Below are positions 30,651-41,613 of a stretch of 64,000 nucleotides of DNA, piece by piece. The position numbers and the translations under genes were made by a program. Positions within the stretch are counted from its first letter, which is position 1, and each line of letters opens with the position of its first letter. The notes below the pieces were generated by a model. That model did no database searches. It was given only the letters and a program-made list of their open reading frames with translations, and was not told where the DNA came from. Source of the stretch: Pantoea agglomerans (GTDB lineage Bacteria > Pseudomonadota > Gammaproteobacteria > Enterobacterales > Enterobacteriaceae); NCBI RefSeq assembly GCF_020149765.1, contig NZ_CP083809.1, forward strand, positions 372,001-436,000, in the 5' to 3' direction.

Positions 30651-32163
30651 GAGTAACCAGGAATCGAAGGCGAACAGCCGCAGTTTACCATATTCCGTCT
30701 GGCCTGCGCAGGCTCTGCGCCAGCTGGAGCGCGACGGTGCCGACGCGCTGGGCATTACGCTTTACGAGCTGATGCAGCGCGCCGGGCAGGCGGCGTTCGA
30801 GCTGGCGCGTGCGCAGTGGCCGCAGGCGCGCAGCTGGGTGATCCTCTGCGGGCAGGGCAATAACGGCGGCGATGGCTATGTCACAGCGCGGCTGGCGCAG
30901 GCGGCGGGCTACAGGGTCACGCTGCTGGCGTGCGACAGCGATAAACCTCTGCCTGAAGAGGCACAGCGCGCGCGCGAGGCCTGGCTGGAAGCGGGCGGCG
31001 AGATCCATGCCGCTGACGCCGCCTGGCCGGAGCAGGTCGATCTTATCATCGACGCGCTGCTGGGCACCGGCATCAATCGCGCGCCCGCCGGGCCCTGTCT
31101 CAGGCTGATCAAACAGGCGAACGCGCATGCCGCGCCGGTGCTGGCGCTCGATATGCCGTCAGGGCTGTCGGCGGCGACCGGCTGCGCACCGGGTGAGGCG
31201 ATCGCCGCGACGCAGACGCTGAGCTTTATTGCGCTGAAGCCCGGCCAGATCACCGGCAAAGCGCGCGATCTTATCGGCGAGCTGCGCTACGCCGACCTTG
31301 GCCTGAGCCCCTTTCTCGCCGGTGAAAACGCCCCGATGGCGCGCTTCGACGCCAGCTTCCTTTCACACTGGCTGAAGCCGCGCAGGCCGACCTCGCACAA
31401 AGGTAATCACGGTCGCCTGCTGGTGGTCGGCGGCGACACCGGCACCGCAGGCGCAATTCGCATGACGGCGGAAGCGGCGCTGCGTGCCGGGTCGGGGATG
31501 GTGCGCGTCCTGACGCATCGCGATAATATTGCGCCAGTACTGACGGCGCGCCCGGAAATCATGGTGGACGAGCTGACGGAGGCGAGTCTGCAAAGCGGGC
31601 TGGCGTGGGCGGACGTTATCGCCATTGGTCCGGGTCTGGGCCAGCGCGAATGGGGACAGAATGCGCTGAAAGCGGTTACTACCAGTGAAAAGCCGATGCT
31701 TTGGGACGCTGATGCGCTTAACCTGCTGGCAATCAATGCGGAGAAACGTCAGAATCGCATCATTACGCCGCACCCGGGCGAAGCGGCGCGGCTGCTGGGG
31801 ATTAAGACCAGCGAAGTCGAGAGCGATCGCCTGCTCGCCGCGCAGCAACTCGCGGCGCGCTACGGCGGGGTGGTGGTGTTGAAAGGTGCCGGTACCCTTA
31901 TCGCCAGCGAGCAGGGCGAAATGGCGTTCGCCGACGTCGGCAACGCTGGCATGGCCTCCGGCGGTATGGGTGACGTATTAAGTGGTATTATCGCCTCAAT
32001 GATGGGGCAGCAGCTGGCGCTGTTCGACGCGGCCTGCGCAGGCTGCGTGGCGCACGGGGCGGCAGCGGACGCAGTAGCGGCGCGGCGCGGTACGCGCGGC
32101 ATGTTGGCAACAGATTTATTCGAGCTGCTTTGGCAGTTTGTTAATCCAGAGATGACCCAATAA
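30649..32163 (+). CDS. nnr: Bifunctional NAD(P)HX epimerase/dehydratase Nnr
   Basis: Nnr repairs hydrated NADH and NADPH: the N-terminal YjeF_N domain (about 1-225) epimerises the R and S forms, and the C-terminal ribokinase-like domain (about 230-504) dehydrates the S form with ADP. Motifs are G-Q-G-N-N-G-G-D-G in the first half and G-N-A-G-M-A-S-G-G-M-G-D-V-L-S-G in the second. It is 504 residues against 515 in E. coli. First gene of a run that continues into tsaE (six bases later). Confidence 0.96.
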   Translation: MSNQESKANSRSLPYSVWPAQALRQLERDGADALGITLYELMQRAGQAAFELARAQWPQARSWVILCGQGNNGGDGYVTARLAQAAGYRVTLLACDSDKPLPEEAQRAREAWLEAGGEIHAADAAWPEQVDLIIDALLGTGINRAPAGPCLRLIKQANAHAAPVLALDMPSGLSAATGCAPGEAIAATQTLSFIALKPGQITGKARDLIGELRYADLGLSPFLAGENAPMARFDASFLSHWLKPRRPTSHKGNHGRLLVVGGDTGTAGAIRMTAEAALRAGSGMVRVLTHRDNIAPVLTARPEIMVDELTEASLQSGLAWADVIAIGPGLGQREWGQNALKAVTTSEKPMLWDADALNLLAINAEKRQNRIITPHPGEAARLLGIKTSEVESDRLLAAQQLAARYGGVVVLKGAGTLIASEQGEMAFADVGNAGMASGGMGDVLSGIIASMMGQQLALFDAACAGCVAHGAAADAVAARRGTRGMLATDLFELLWQFVNPEMTQ

Positions 32164-32169
32164 TAAAGC

Positions 32170-32634
32170 ATGAAGACCTGTGTTATTTCCTTGCCCGATG
32201 AGGCGGCGACCCTCGATCTGGGCGCTAAGCTGGCCCGCGCCTGTACCGGCGCGGCGGTAATCTATCTCTATGGCGATCTGGGCGCGGGTAAGACGACCTT
32301 CAGCCGTGGATTTTTACAGGCGCTTGGCCATCAGGGCAACGTTAAAAGCCCGACCTATACGCTGGTGGAGCCTTACCAGCTCGGCGCGCGCGCGCTCTAT
32401 CACTTCGATCTCTATCGCCTGGCCGATCCGGAAGAGCTGGAGTTTATGGGGATCCGCGACTATTTCACCGGCGAAGCTATCTGTCTGGTGGAGTGGCCGC
32501 AGCAGGGCGCGGGCGTGTTGCCGCCGCCCGATCTGGCGCTGACGCTGAGCTACGTCGGGGCCGCACGCGAGGCGCGCCTTGAGGCGCACTCCGCGCTGGG
32601 CGACACGCTGACAGAGCAGGTGGCGCAGGGATGA
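32170..32634 (+). CDS. tsaE: tRNA threonylcarbamoyladenosine ATPase TsaE
   Basis: TsaE is the ATPase that resets the TsaB-TsaD complex during t6A37 synthesis in ANN-decoding tRNAs. The 154-residue protein has the P-loop G-D-L-G-A-G-K-T-T near residue 35, the switch S-P-T-Y-T-L-V and the H-F-D-L-Y-R motif followed by V-E-W-P. The stop overlaps the amiB start (ATGA), so translation is probably coupled. Confidence 0.97.
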   Translation: MKTCVISLPDEAATLDLGAKLARACTGAAVIYLYGDLGAGKTTFSRGFLQALGHQGNVKSPTYTLVEPYQLGARALYHFDLYRLADPEELEFMGIRDYFTGEAICLVEWPQQGAGVLPPPDLALTLSYVGAAREARLEAHSALGDTLTEQVAQG

Positions 32635-34289
32635 TCGCACGGATAAAAAGCGCGCTGCTGCTGGTACTCTGCCTGGCGACGGCGCCCGCGCTGGCGGCCA
32701 GCCTCTCCGATATCAAAGTCGAAAACGGCGACAGCAGGGCGACGGTGACGTTGAGCTTCGCCGGGCAGCCGGTGTACGGCTTCTTTCCGCTGCACAACCC
32801 GGAGCGCGTGGTGCTCGATATTCGTCAGAGCGGCGTGATTCAGGGGCTGCCGCTGAACTTCAGCGGTGAAAATATCGTCAGGCGCATTCGCACCAGCACG
32901 CCAAAGGATAAGCAGAGCATTCGGCTGGTGTTCGAGCTGACGCAGGCGGGCAAAACCCGCGCGGTGACGCAGCGCAACGGCAGCAGCTACAACGTAGTGT
33001 TCACTATTCAGGGCAAACAGCCGGTGAGCCGCGCCGCGCCGGTTTCAACGGCGTCCACATCGACGCCGGCACGGACAGCCCCGAGCCGGAGCGCCGTGAA
33101 TCCGTTCAACGCGAATCAGGTGACGGCGGTCAGCAATACCAACACCACAACGCGCCCAGGCAATGCGGTGCCCACCAGCAATGACACGGTGATTGTGGCC
33201 ATCGACGCCGGACACGGCGGCCAGGATCCCGGCGCTACCGGCCAGCGTGGACTGCATGAAAAGAACGTCACTATCGCCATCGCGCGCAAGCTGAAGGTGC
33301 TGCTGAACAACGATCCGATGTTTAAAGGCGTGCTGACGCGCGACGGCGACTACTTTATCTCGGTGATGGGCCGTTCCGAAGTGGCGCGTAAAGAGAACGC
33401 CAACCTGCTGGTTTCCATTCATGCCGACTCGGCACCGAGCCACAGCGCCACCGGCGCCTCGGTATGGGTGCTGTCGAACCGCCGCGCCAACAGCGAAATG
33501 GCGAACTGGCTGGAGCAGCGCGAGAAACAGTCTGAACTGCTGGGCGGCGCAGGGGATCTGCTGGCGAACAGCCAGGCCGATCCCTATCTGAGCCAGGCGG
33601 TGCTGGATCTGCAGTTCGGTCACTCGCAGCGCGTCGGCTACGACGTGGCGTTGAAAGTGCTGCAGCAGCTGCGCGGCGTTTCGCCGCTGCATAAGCGTTT
33701 GCCGGAGCACGCCAGCCTCGGCGTGCTGCGTTCGCCGGATATTCCCTCGCTGTTGGTGGAGACCGGCTTCATCAGTAATGCCTCGGAGGAGCGACTGCTC
33801 GGCAGTAGCGCTTACCAGGATAAAATTGCGATGGCTATCTACAAAGGCCTGCGCAATTATTTCCTGGCGCACCCGCTACAATCGCTCCCAAAGGAGGAAA
33901 ACCGGCCGATCGGCTCATCGCCGACGGTGAGCGTCGCCAGTAATCCGGCGACCGGCACCACGCAGTATACCGGCGCAGTGCAGCGTCATACGGTAACCCG
34001 CGGTGAAACGCTCTCCGGCATCGCCGCGAAATATGGTGTCAGCATGGCAACGCTGCGCGAGATGAACCGACTGAAGCGCGATGTGATCTGGGTCGGACAG
34101 CGCCTGAAGGTGCCGGCCAGCAATACGGTGGCCGCGCGCGGCCCGACGCGGCATAAAGTGGTGCGGGGCGACTCGCTGACGGCTATCGCCGCCCATTACG
34201 GCGTCAGCCCGCAGGCGATCATCCAGGCGAACAATATGAAGTCCTCAAATGTGATGTTGGGGCAAACCCTGAAAATCCCCGCCTCCTGA
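32631..34289 (+). CDS. amiB: N-acetylmuramoyl-L-alanine amidase AmiB with two LysM domains
   Basis: AmiB splits septal peptidoglycan during division and is activated by EnvC. The 552-residue protein has a signal peptide (cleavage about residue 22), an AMIN domain (about 25-120), a Ser/Thr/Pro-rich linker, a zinc amidase_3 domain starting A-I-D-A-G-H-G-G (about 190-415), and two C-terminal LysM domains (about 452-490 and 507-550). E. coli AmiB is 445 residues and has a single LysM, so this version is longer by one peptidoglycan-binding module and linker. Followed by mutL after 48 bases. Confidence 0.95.
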   Translation: MIARIKSALLLVLCLATAPALAASLSDIKVENGDSRATVTLSFAGQPVYGFFPLHNPERVVLDIRQSGVIQGLPLNFSGENIVRRIRTSTPKDKQSIRLVFELTQAGKTRAVTQRNGSSYNVVFTIQGKQPVSRAAPVSTASTSTPARTAPSRSAVNPFNANQVTAVSNTNTTTRPGNAVPTSNDTVIVAIDAGHGGQDPGATGQRGLHEKNVTIAIARKLKVLLNNDPMFKGVLTRDGDYFISVMGRSEVARKENANLLVSIHADSAPSHSATGASVWVLSNRRANSEMANWLEQREKQSELLGGAGDLLANSQADPYLSQAVLDLQFGHSQRVGYDVALKVLQQLRGVSPLHKRLPEHASLGVLRSPDIPSLLVETGFISNASEERLLGSSAYQDKIAMAIYKGLRNYFLAHPLQSLPKEENRPIGSSPTVSVASNPATGTTQYTGAVQRHTVTRGETLSGIAAKYGVSMATLREMNRLKRDVIWVGQRLKVPASNTVAARGPTRHKVVRGDSLTAIAAHYGVSPQAIIQANNMKSSNVMLGQTLKIPAS

Positions 34290-34337
34290 CGGTCAGCCCG
34301 GCCAGGCGCCGGGCCAGGCTCTACAAGGATAATCACC

Positions 34338-36203
34338 ATGCCCATTCAAATTTTACCGCCGCAGCTGGCTAACCAGATTGCGGCGGGCGAAGTCGTCGAG
34401 CGTCCAGCGTCGGTGGTAAAAGAGCTGGTGGAAAACAGCCTCGACGCCGGTGCGACGCGCATCGACATCGATATTGAAAACGGCGGCGCGAAGCTGATCC
34501 GCATCCGCGATAACGGCTGCGGCATCAGCAAAGAGGAGCTGGCAATGGCGCTGGCGCGCCACGCCACCAGTAAAATTGCCTCGCTCGACGATCTGGAAGC
34601 GATTATGAGCCTGGGCTTTCGCGGTGAAGCGCTGGCCAGTATCAGCTCGGTGTCGCGCCTGACCTTAACCTCGCGCACCCAGACGCAGAACGAAGCCTGG
34701 CAGGCGTATGCCGAAGGCCGCGATATGGCGGTCACGGTGAAGCCTGCGGCGCATCCGTGTGGCACCACGCTGGAGGTGCTCGACCTCTTCTACAACACGC
34801 CCGCCCGCCGCAAATTTATGCGCACCGAGAAAACCGAGTTTGGCCATATCGACGAGGTGATCCGCCGCATTGCGCTGGCGCGTTTTGACGTCTCTATTTC
34901 GCTCAGCCACAACGGCAAGCTGATGCGCCAGTATCGCGCGGTCAATGATGAGGCGCAGCGCGAACGGCGGCTGGGCGCGATTTGCGGCACGACCTTTATG
35001 CAGCATGCGCTGCGCATCGACTGGCGACATGACGATCTGCTGCTGCGCGGCTGGGTCGCCGATCCGGCCGGATCGCGCCAGCTGACCGATATTCAGTATT
35101 GCTACGTCAACGGCCGCATGATGCGCGACAAACTGATCAACCATGCGATACGCCAGGCGTTTCAGGCCCAGCTGCAGGCCGACCAGCAGCCCGCCTATGT
35201 GCTCTACCTGGAGATCGATCCGCATCAGGTAGACGTCAACGTGCATCCCGCCAAGCATGAGGTGCGTTTCCATCAGTCACGGCTGGTGCACGACTTTATC
35301 TTTCAGGGCGTGATGAGCGTGCTGCAGGAGAGCAGCGCGCCGGCCCTGCCGTCGATCGCGGCGGAAGAGCCGGCGCCGCGCTGGCAGCCGGAGAATCGCC
35401 AGGCGGCGGGCGGCAACCACTTTTCCCAGCCCGCCGCGCCGCGCCGCAGCGAAGGCGGGGGCGCGAGTCCGGCAACGGCCGCGCAGCCGGGCTGGCAGAA
35501 CAAAGAGAACCTTTACAGCAAGCGCGAAGGCGCGGTCTATCAGCAGCTGCTGAAAACGCCGGCGGCTGGTCCGCGCGCGCCGGCTGAACCGGTCGCGCCA
35601 CCGGCCGCGCCGCGCGCGCAGCCGACCGAGGCGCCGCTCTCCTCCCATGCGCAAAGCTTTGGCCGCGTGTTAACGGTGGTGCGGGAGCGCTATGCGCTGC
35701 TGGAGCAGGAGCAGAGGCTGCTGCTGCTGTCGCTGCCTGTGGCGGCGCGCTGGGTGCGCCATGCGCAGCTGCAGCCAGGGGAAACGGGGCTGAAGTCGCA
35801 GCCGCTGCTTATCCCGGTGCGCATGAAAGTTGCCCGGCCGGAGCGCCAGATCGCCGCAGAGCGGCAGAGCCTGCTGAATGCAATGGGCATCGATCTGCAG
35901 CCGGAAGGGGACCACGTTACGCTGCGCGCGGTGCCTTTACCCTTGCGCACGCAAAATTTACAAATCTTGATTCCAGAGCTGTTAGGCTATCTCGCCCAGC
36001 AGCCGGAGAGCGACGCCCCACAGCTGGCTCAATGGCTGGCGCGACGTTGCGATACCGACGCGCTCCACTGGAATCACTCGCAGGCGATTACGCTGCTGGC
36101 GGAGCTGGAACGACTCTGCCCGCAGCTGCTGAAATCGCCGCCTTCTGGCCTGCTTCAGGCCCTTGATATTGAGAGCGCGCTTGCCGCATTAACGCATGAG
36201 TGA
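34338..36203 (+). CDS. mutL: DNA mismatch repair protein MutL
   Basis: MutL couples MutS mismatch recognition to MutH nicking and UvrD unwinding. The 621-residue protein has the GHKL ATPase motifs (E-N-S-L-D-A-G, D-N-G-C-G and G-F-R-G-E-A-L in the first 110 residues), a low-complexity Pro/Ala/Gly-rich linker (about 340-430), and a C-terminal dimerisation domain. I see no metal-binding endonuclease motif, as expected where MutH is used. It overlaps miaA by eight bases. Confidence 0.97.
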   Translation: MPIQILPPQLANQIAAGEVVERPASVVKELVENSLDAGATRIDIDIENGGAKLIRIRDNGCGISKEELAMALARHATSKIASLDDLEAIMSLGFRGEALASISSVSRLTLTSRTQTQNEAWQAYAEGRDMAVTVKPAAHPCGTTLEVLDLFYNTPARRKFMRTEKTEFGHIDEVIRRIALARFDVSISLSHNGKLMRQYRAVNDEAQRERRLGAICGTTFMQHALRIDWRHDDLLLRGWVADPAGSRQLTDIQYCYVNGRMMRDKLINHAIRQAFQAQLQADQQPAYVLYLEIDPHQVDVNVHPAKHEVRFHQSRLVHDFIFQGVMSVLQESSAPALPSIAAEEPAPRWQPENRQAAGGNHFSQPAAPRRSEGGGASPATAAQPGWQNKENLYSKREGAVYQQLLKTPAAGPRAPAEPVAPPAAPRAQPTEAPLSSHAQSFGRVLTVVRERYALLEQEQRLLLLSLPVAARWVRHAQLQPGETGLKSQPLLIPVRMKVARPERQIAAERQSLLNAMGIDLQPEGDHVTLRAVPLPLRTQNLQILIPELLGYLAQQPESDAPQLAQWLARRCDTDALHWNHSQAITLLAELERLCPQLLKSPPSGLLQALDIESALAALTHE

Positions 36204-37146
36204 ACAAAACCCGGCTGGCCGACCAAAGGCTATTTTTTTGATGGGGCCGACCGCCTCGGGCAAAACCGCGCTGGCAATAGCGCTAAGAAAGCAGCTGCCG
36301 GTGGAACTTATCAGCGTCGACTCTGCCTTAATCTATCGCGGGATGGATATCGGCACGGCCAAGCCCTCGGCGGAGGAGCTGGCGCAGGCGCCGCATCGGC
36401 TGCTGGATATCCGCGATCCGTCGGAGGCCTATTCCGCCGCCGACTTCCGCCGCGACGCGCTGGCGGCCATGGCGGAGATCGTTCAGAACGGCCGGATTCC
36501 GCTGCTGGTCGGTGGAACCATGCTCTATTTCAAAGCGTTACTGGAAGGATTGTCGCCGCTCCCCTCGGCCGATCCCGAGGTGCGTCAGCGCATTGAACAA
36601 ATGGCGCGTGAAAAAGGGTGGGAGGCGCTGCATCGTCAGCTGTGCGACATCGACCCGGTGGCCGGAAGTCGTATTCATCCGAATGATCCGCAGAGACTTT
36701 CGCGAGCACTGGAAGTTTTTTTTATTTCGGGTAAAACTTTAACGGAACTGACTAAAACATCCGGCGAAGCGTTACCCTACGATGTGTATCAGTTCGCCAT
36801 CGCCCCCGCGACCCGTGAACTGCTGCATCAGCGCATCGAACTGCGCTTTCAGCAGATGCTGGTGTCAGGATTTGAAGCGGAGGCCCGCGCCCTGTTTGCA
36901 CGAGGTGATTTGCATACGGATATGCCTTCCATTCGCTGTGTCGGTTATCGTCAGATGTGGTCGTACCTGGCTGGCGAGATCGATTACGACGAGATGGTTT
37001 ATCGGGGAATTTGCGCAACCCGGCAGCTTGCTAAACGCCAGATGACCTGGTTACGCGGCTGGGAAAATGTACGCTGGCTTGACAGCGACAGCCCAGAATC
37101 GGCGCGTGACGAGGTGCTTCAGGTTCTTAGTGCGAAGCATGGGTGA
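36196..37146 (+). CDS. miaA: tRNA dimethylallyltransferase MiaA
   Basis: MiaA transfers the dimethylallyl group to A37 of tRNAs that read codons beginning with U. The 316-residue protein contains the P-loop G-P-T-A-S-G-K-T near residue 17, [15 protein letters not shown] and the [10 protein letters not shown] motif. In E. coli the hfq promoters sit within this gene and upstream; no promoter was placed here with confidence. It is 102 bases before hfq. Confidence 0.97.
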   Translation: MSEQNPAGRPKAIFLMGPTASGKTALAIALRKQLPVELISVDSALIYRGMDIGTAKPSAEELAQAPHRLLDIRDPSEAYSAADFRRDALAAMAEIVQNGRIPLLVGGTMLYFKALLEGLSPLPSADPEVRQRIEQMAREKGWEALHRQLCDIDPVAGSRIHPNDPQRLSRALEVFFISGKTLTELTKTSGEALPYDVYQFAIAPATRELLHQRIELRFQQMLVSGFEAEARALFARGDLHTDMPSIRCVGYRQMWSYLAGEIDYDEMVYRGICATRQLAKRQMTWLRGWENVRWLDSDSPESARDEVLQVLSAKHG

Positions 37147-37236
37147 TTGTGTACAATTGGCTGGTTATCGTGCGCAAATTTTTACGCAGTATTTTCAGAA
37201 CTTCGGTTCTACAAGTAATAAACAACAAGCATATAA

Positions 37237-37560
<324 letters not shown>

Positions 37561-37577
37561 CGCGCTCCCCGTACAAG

Positions 37578-37613
37578 CCAGGGCGGGAGAACACAGACTG
37601 TTTTCCCTCCTGG
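37578..37613 (+). terminator. Hairpin between hfq and hflX
   Basis: An inner stem (37585-37593 with 37599-37607, one G-U pair, loop of five) is extended by an outer 5-bp stem (37578-37582 with 37609-37613), then a pyrimidine-rich stretch follows. It is likely a partial terminator that sets hfq above hflX expression. Confidence 0.6.
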
Positions 37614-37641
37614 TCTTCTATTTTCTAAGCGAGGTTATAGC

Positions 37642-38922
37642 TTGTTTGACCGTTATGAAGCCGGTGAGCAGGCCGTACTGGTACACATCTGGTTCTCCCA
37701 AGACAAAGAGATGGAAGATCTCCAGGAATTCGAAACCCTGGTCTCTTCTGCGGGCGTCGACGCGCTGCAGGTCATTACTGGCAGTCGTAAAGCGCCACAT
37801 CCCAAATATTTTGTCGGTGAAGGAAAGGCAGCTGAAATTGCCGATGCGGTAAAATCAAGTGGAGCATCGGTCGTATTATTCGATCATGCCTTAACCCCTG
37901 CGCAGGAACGTAATCTGGAGCGCCTGTGCGAATGCCGGGTCATTGACCGTACCGGTCTGATCCTGGATATCTTTGCCCAACGCGCCCGAACCCATGAAGG
38001 TAAGCTGCAGGTTGAACTGGCCCAGCTGCGCCATCTTGCTACCCGACTGGTACGCGGCTGGACGCACCTTGAGCGTCAGAAAGGCGGTATCGGCTTACGC
38101 GGCCCGGGTGAAACCCAGCTGGAAACCGACCGTCGTTTGCTGCGTAACCGAATCAGCCAAATTTTATCCCGCCTTGAACGCGTAGAAAAACAGCGCGATC
38201 AGGGACGTCAGGCGCGCGCCAAAGCGGACGTGCCGACCGTGTCGCTGGTTGGCTATACCAACGCCGGTAAATCTACCCTCTTTAACGCCGTCACCTCCGC
38301 TAACGTCTATGCGGCGGACCAGCTGTTTGCAACGCTCGATCCCACGCTGCGCCGTCTGAACGTCGCGGACGTCGGCGAGGTGGTGCTGGCGGATACCGTT
38401 GGCTTTATTCGCCATCTGCCTCACGATCTGGTGGCCGCGTTTAAAGCGACGCTGCAGGAAACGCGTCAGGCGACGCTGCTGCTGCACGTCATCGACGCCG
38501 CCGACGTGCGCGTCAGTGAGAATATCGAAGCGGTTGATGCGGTACTGGAGGAGATCGAAGCAGACGAGATCCCTACGCTGCTGGTCATGAATAAAATCGA
38601 TATGCTGGACGGCTTCGTGCCGCGCATCGATCGCAACGAAGAAAATCTGCCCGTTCGCGTCTGGCTTTCAGCCCAGAGCGGCGAAGGTCTGCCGCTGCTA
38701 TGGCAGGCGCTCTCTGAGCGTCTGGCCGGCGAAATCGCGCAGTTCGAACTGCGCCTGCCGCCGGAAGCGGGCCGCCTGCGCAGCCGCTTCTATCAGCTGC
38801 AGGCCATTGAAGATGAATGGAATGAAGAAGACGGCGGCATCGGGCTACGCGTGCGTCTGCCGATGGTTGACTGGCGACGCCTGTGCAAACAGGAACCGGC
38901 GCTGCTCGATTACATAGTTTGA
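37642..38922 (+). CDS. hflX: Ribosome-rescue GTPase HflX
   Basis: HflX is a GTPase that splits stalled ribosomes during heat and other stress. The 426-residue protein has the N-terminal HflX domain (G-K-A-A-E-I), the [11 protein letters not shown] motif, and G1 [10 protein letters not shown]3 D-T-V-G-F and G4 N-K-I-D. The start codon is TTG 37642, the same choice as in E. coli. It is separated from hflK by 390 bases instead of a short gap because of ERIC repeats. Confidence 0.96.
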   Translation: MFDRYEAGEQAVLVHIWFSQDKEMEDLQEFETLVSSAGVDALQVITGSRKAPHPKYFVGEGKAAEIADAVKSSGASVVLFDHALTPAQERNLERLCECRVIDRTGLILDIFAQRARTHEGKLQVELAQLRHLATRLVRGWTHLERQKGGIGLRGPGETQLETDRRLLRNRISQILSRLERVEKQRDQGRQARAKADVPTVSLVGYTNAGKSTLFNAVTSANVYAADQLFATLDPTLRRLNVADVGEVVLADTVGFIRHLPHDLVAAFKATLQETRQATLLLHVIDAADVRVSENIEAVDAVLEEIEADEIPTLLVMNKIDMLDGFVPRIDRNEENLPVRVWLSAQSGEGLPLLWQALSERLAGEIAQFELRLPPEAGRLRSRFYQLQAIEDEWNEEDGGIGLRVRLPMVDWRRLCKQEPALLDYIV

Positions 38923-38958
38923 CACGTTGCCCAAACGTCCTTACGCAATAGCGTGTAT

Positions 38959-39264
38959 GGTGTAGCAGGCGGCCGCCGTTTTTCTGGGATTAAGGCGAAC
39001 GAAGGCGGCCAACGCAGCTACAGCCGCGAAAAGCAGGGTTTACCCAACATTTCCCGCTGTAGCAAGGCGGCAACTGAGTGAATGCCCGGGAGCTTACATC
39101 GGTAAGTGACCGGGTTGAGCGAAGGCGGCCAACAGAGCTACAGCCGAGAAAAGCAGGGTTTACCCAAAGATTTCCGGCTGTAGCAAGGCGGCAACTGAGT
39201 GAATGCCGGGAGCTTACATCGGTAAGTGACCGGGTTGAGCGAAGGCGGCCAACACAGCTACAGC
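38959..39264. repeat. Array of three ERIC elements
   Basis: Three copies of an enterobacterial repetitive intergenic consensus (ERIC) element between hflX and hflK. Copies 2 (39056-39144) and 3 (39177-39264) are complete, with terminal arms G-C-T-G-T-A-G-C and G-C-T-A-C-A-G-C and the central palindrome containing GAGCTTACAT and GTAAGTGAC that the classic ERIC primers target. Copy 1 (38959-39024) has both ends but has lost the central palindrome. The right arms recur with an exact 120-bp period (39001, 39121, 39241). The 390-base gap (38923-39312) holds nothing else. Confidence 0.88.
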
Positions 39265-39312
39265 CGGAAAGCTGCAGGGTAAACAGCGCACTTACAATAA
39301 ATGGAGTAGAAC

Positions 39313-40548
39313 ATGGCGTGGAATCAGCCCGGTAATAACGGACAGGACCGCGACCCGTGGGGAAGCAGCAATAATAAAGGCGGCAACTCTGGGGGAAACA
39401 AAGGCGGTCGCGAACAGGGACCGCCGGATCTGGATGATATCTTCCGTAAGTTGAGCAAAAAGCTCGGCGGACTGGGCGGTGGCAAACAGAGTGAAAATGG
39501 CCAGCGCAGCGGCGGCAGCGGTGGCAAACTGGTCGGGATCGTCGCTGTTGCGGCGGTCGTAATCTGGGCCGCCAGTGGATTCTACACCATTAAAGAAGCG
39601 GAGCGCGGCGTCGTTACGCGCTTCGGCAAGTTCAGTCATCTGGTTGAGCCAGGCCTGAACTGGAAACCTACCTTTATCGATCAGGTGCGCGCGGTAAACG
39701 TTGAAGCGGTGCGCGAGCTTGCCGCTTCAGGCGTGATGCTGACCTCGGATGAGAACGTGGTGCGCGTTGAGATGAACGTGCAGTACCGCGTGACCGATCC
39801 TGAACGCTACCTGTTCGCCGTCACCAGCGCGGACGACAGCCTGCGCCAAGCGACCGACAGCGCGCTGCGCGGCGTGATCGGGCGCTCCACGATGGATCGC
39901 ATCCTGACTGAAGGCCGTACCGTGGTGCGTAGCGATACGCAGCGCGAAATCGACGAAACCATTCGCCCTTACAATATGGGCATCACGCTGCTTGACGTTA
40001 ACTTCCAGGCGGCGCGTCCGCCGGAAGAGGTGAAGGCGGCGTTTGACGACGCTATCGCCGCGCGTGAAAACCGCGAGCAGTACGTGCGCGAGGCGGAAGC
40101 CTACGCCAACGAAGTACAGCCGCGTGCCAATGGTCAGGCGCAGCGCATCCTCGAAGAGGCGCGCGCTTATAAAGAACGCACCGTGCTGGAAGCGCAGGGT
40201 GAAGTGGCACGCTTCGCCAAGCTGCTGCCTGAGTACAAAGCGGCACCGGATATCACCAAAGAGCGTCTCTATATCGAAACCATGGAACGTGTGCTGAGCC
40301 ATACCCGCAAAGTGCTGGTTAACGACCGCGGCAATAACCTGATGGTGCTGCCGCTCGACCAGCTGATGCGCGGCGCAACTGGCGCGGCGCAGAGCGGGCA
40401 GAAAGGCGCGAGTCTGAGCACGCTGCCCGCTTCGCCCGGCAGCACCGCCAGCCGCAGCGACACGTCAGCCTACAATCCAGACAGCATCATGGATCAGCGT
40501 CGGGCCAATGCTCTGCGCAACGATACCCAGCGCGAAGGGAGAGAGTAA
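39313..40548 (+). CDS. hflK: FtsH regulator HflK
   Basis: HflK forms, with HflC, a large membrane cage around FtsH and modulates its proteolysis of membrane proteins. The 411-residue protein has a Gly/Asn-rich cytoplasmic N-terminus (residues 1-70), one membrane helix (about 75-95) and an SPFH/band-7 domain, with a coiled-coil region rich in Glu, Ala and Arg towards the C-terminus. GGAG lies seven bases before the ATG. hflC follows after three bases. The ERIC array upstream could affect its mRNA. Confidence 0.97.
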   Translation: MAWNQPGNNGQDRDPWGSSNNKGGNSGGNKGGREQGPPDLDDIFRKLSKKLGGLGGGKQSENGQRSGGSGGKLVGIVAVAAVVIWAASGFYTIKEAERGVVTRFGKFSHLVEPGLNWKPTFIDQVRAVNVEAVRELAASGVMLTSDENVVRVEMNVQYRVTDPERYLFAVTSADDSLRQATDSALRGVIGRSTMDRILTEGRTVVRSDTQREIDETIRPYNMGITLLDVNFQAARPPEEVKAAFDDAIAARENREQYVREAEAYANEVQPRANGQAQRILEEARAYKERTVLEAQGEVARFAKLLPEYKAAPDITKERLYIETMERVLSHTRKVLVNDRGNNLMVLPLDQLMRGATGAAQSGQKGASLSTLPASPGSTASRSDTSAYNPDSIMDQRRANALRNDTQREGRE

Positions 40549-40551
40549 TCG

Positions 40552-41556
40552 ATGCGTAAGCCCATAATTGTAGTCATTATTATTGTACTGGTGGCGCTCT
40601 ACGCTTCACTGTTCGTGGTGCAGGAAGGGGAGCGCGGCATCGTGCTGCGCTTCGGTAAAGTACTGCGCGACGACGAGAACAAACCCCAGGTGTTCGCGCC
40701 GGGTCTGCATATGAAAGTCCCCTTTATCGAGACGGTGAAAACGCTGGACGCGCGTATTCAGACCATGGACAACCAGGCGGATCGCTTCGTCACCAAAGAG
40801 AAGAAAGACCTGATCGTCGACTCTTATATCAAATGGCGTATCAGCGACTTCAGCCGCTACTACCTGGCGACGGGCGGCGGCGACGTTTCGCAGGCGGAAG
40901 TGCTGCTGAAACGTAAGTTCAGCGACCGTCTGCGTTCCGAGATGGGCCGTCTTGACGTGAAAGACATCGTGACGGACTCTCGCGGCCGTCTGACCACCGA
41001 CGTGCGCGACGCGCTGAACGCCGGCAGCGCCGGCAGCGATGACGACGTGCAGACGCCGGCGGCGGATGACGCCATCGCCAGCGCGGCGGCGCGCGTCGAG
41101 CGCGAAACCAACAGTAAAGAGCCAGCGATTAACCCGAACAGCATGGCGGCGCTGGGCATTCAGGTGGTGGACGTGCGCATCAAGCAGATCAATCTGCCGA
41201 CCGAGGTCTCTGACGCCATTTACAACCGCATGCGTGCCGAGCGTGAAGCGGTTGCGCGCAGCCAGCGTTCTCAGGGTCAGGAAGAGGCGGAAAAACTGCG
41301 TGCGCAGGCGGACTATCAGGTCACGCGCACCCTGGCGGAAGCGCAGCGTACCGCGCTGATTACGCGCGGCGACGGCGATGCAGAAGCAGCGAAGCTTTTT
41401 GCTGACGCCTTCAGCCAGGATCCGGACTTCTACGCCTTTATTCGCAGCCTGCGCGCCTATGAAAATAGCTTCAGCGACAGCCAGGATGTGATGGTGCTTA
41501 GCCCGGACAGCGATTTCTTCCGATATATGAAAGCGCCCTCTAACGCGACGCGATAA
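40552..41556 (+). CDS. hflC: FtsH regulator HflC
   Basis: HflC is the partner of HflK; both are SPFH/prohibitin-type proteins with an N-terminal membrane anchor (here about residues 4-21) and a periplasmic band-7 domain. The 334-residue length equals that of E. coli. Conserved stretches include E-G-E-R-G-I-V-L-R-F-G-K and D-V-R-I-K-Q-I-N-L-P. A strong terminator follows 18 bases after the stop. Confidence 0.97.
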   Translation: MRKPIIVVIIIVLVALYASLFVVQEGERGIVLRFGKVLRDDENKPQVFAPGLHMKVPFIETVKTLDARIQTMDNQADRFVTKEKKDLIVDSYIKWRISDFSRYYLATGGGDVSQAEVLLKRKFSDRLRSEMGRLDVKDIVTDSRGRLTTDVRDALNAGSAGSDDDVQTPAADDAIASAAARVERETNSKEPAINPNSMAALGIQVVDVRIKQINLPTEVSDAIYNRMRAEREAVARSQRSQGQEEAEKLRAQADYQVTRTLAEAQRTALITRGDGDAEAAKLFADAFSQDPDFYAFIRSLRAYENSFSDSQDVMVLSPDSDFFRYMKAPSNATR

Positions 41557-41574
41557 GAACTGCTATAACCTACG

Positions 41575-41602
41575 GGCCGACAATGATGTCGGCCTTTTTT
41601 TT
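41575..41602 (+). terminator. Terminator of the hfq-hflC operon
   Basis: An 8-bp GC-rich stem (41575-41582 with 41587-41594), 4-nt loop and eight T residues: a textbook intrinsic terminator at the end of hflC. Confidence 0.95.
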
Positions 41603-41613
41603 GGGAATGGTAA

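Noticed and set aside
38959..39264. Possible CRISPR array
   Set aside because: Repeats are about 90 bp with 120-bp period and match ERIC structure; no short direct repeats with unique spacers and no cas genes.
39078..39335. 85-residue open frame over the ERIC array
   Set aside because: Internal repetition of its sequence follows the DNA repeat; an artefact of ERIC elements.
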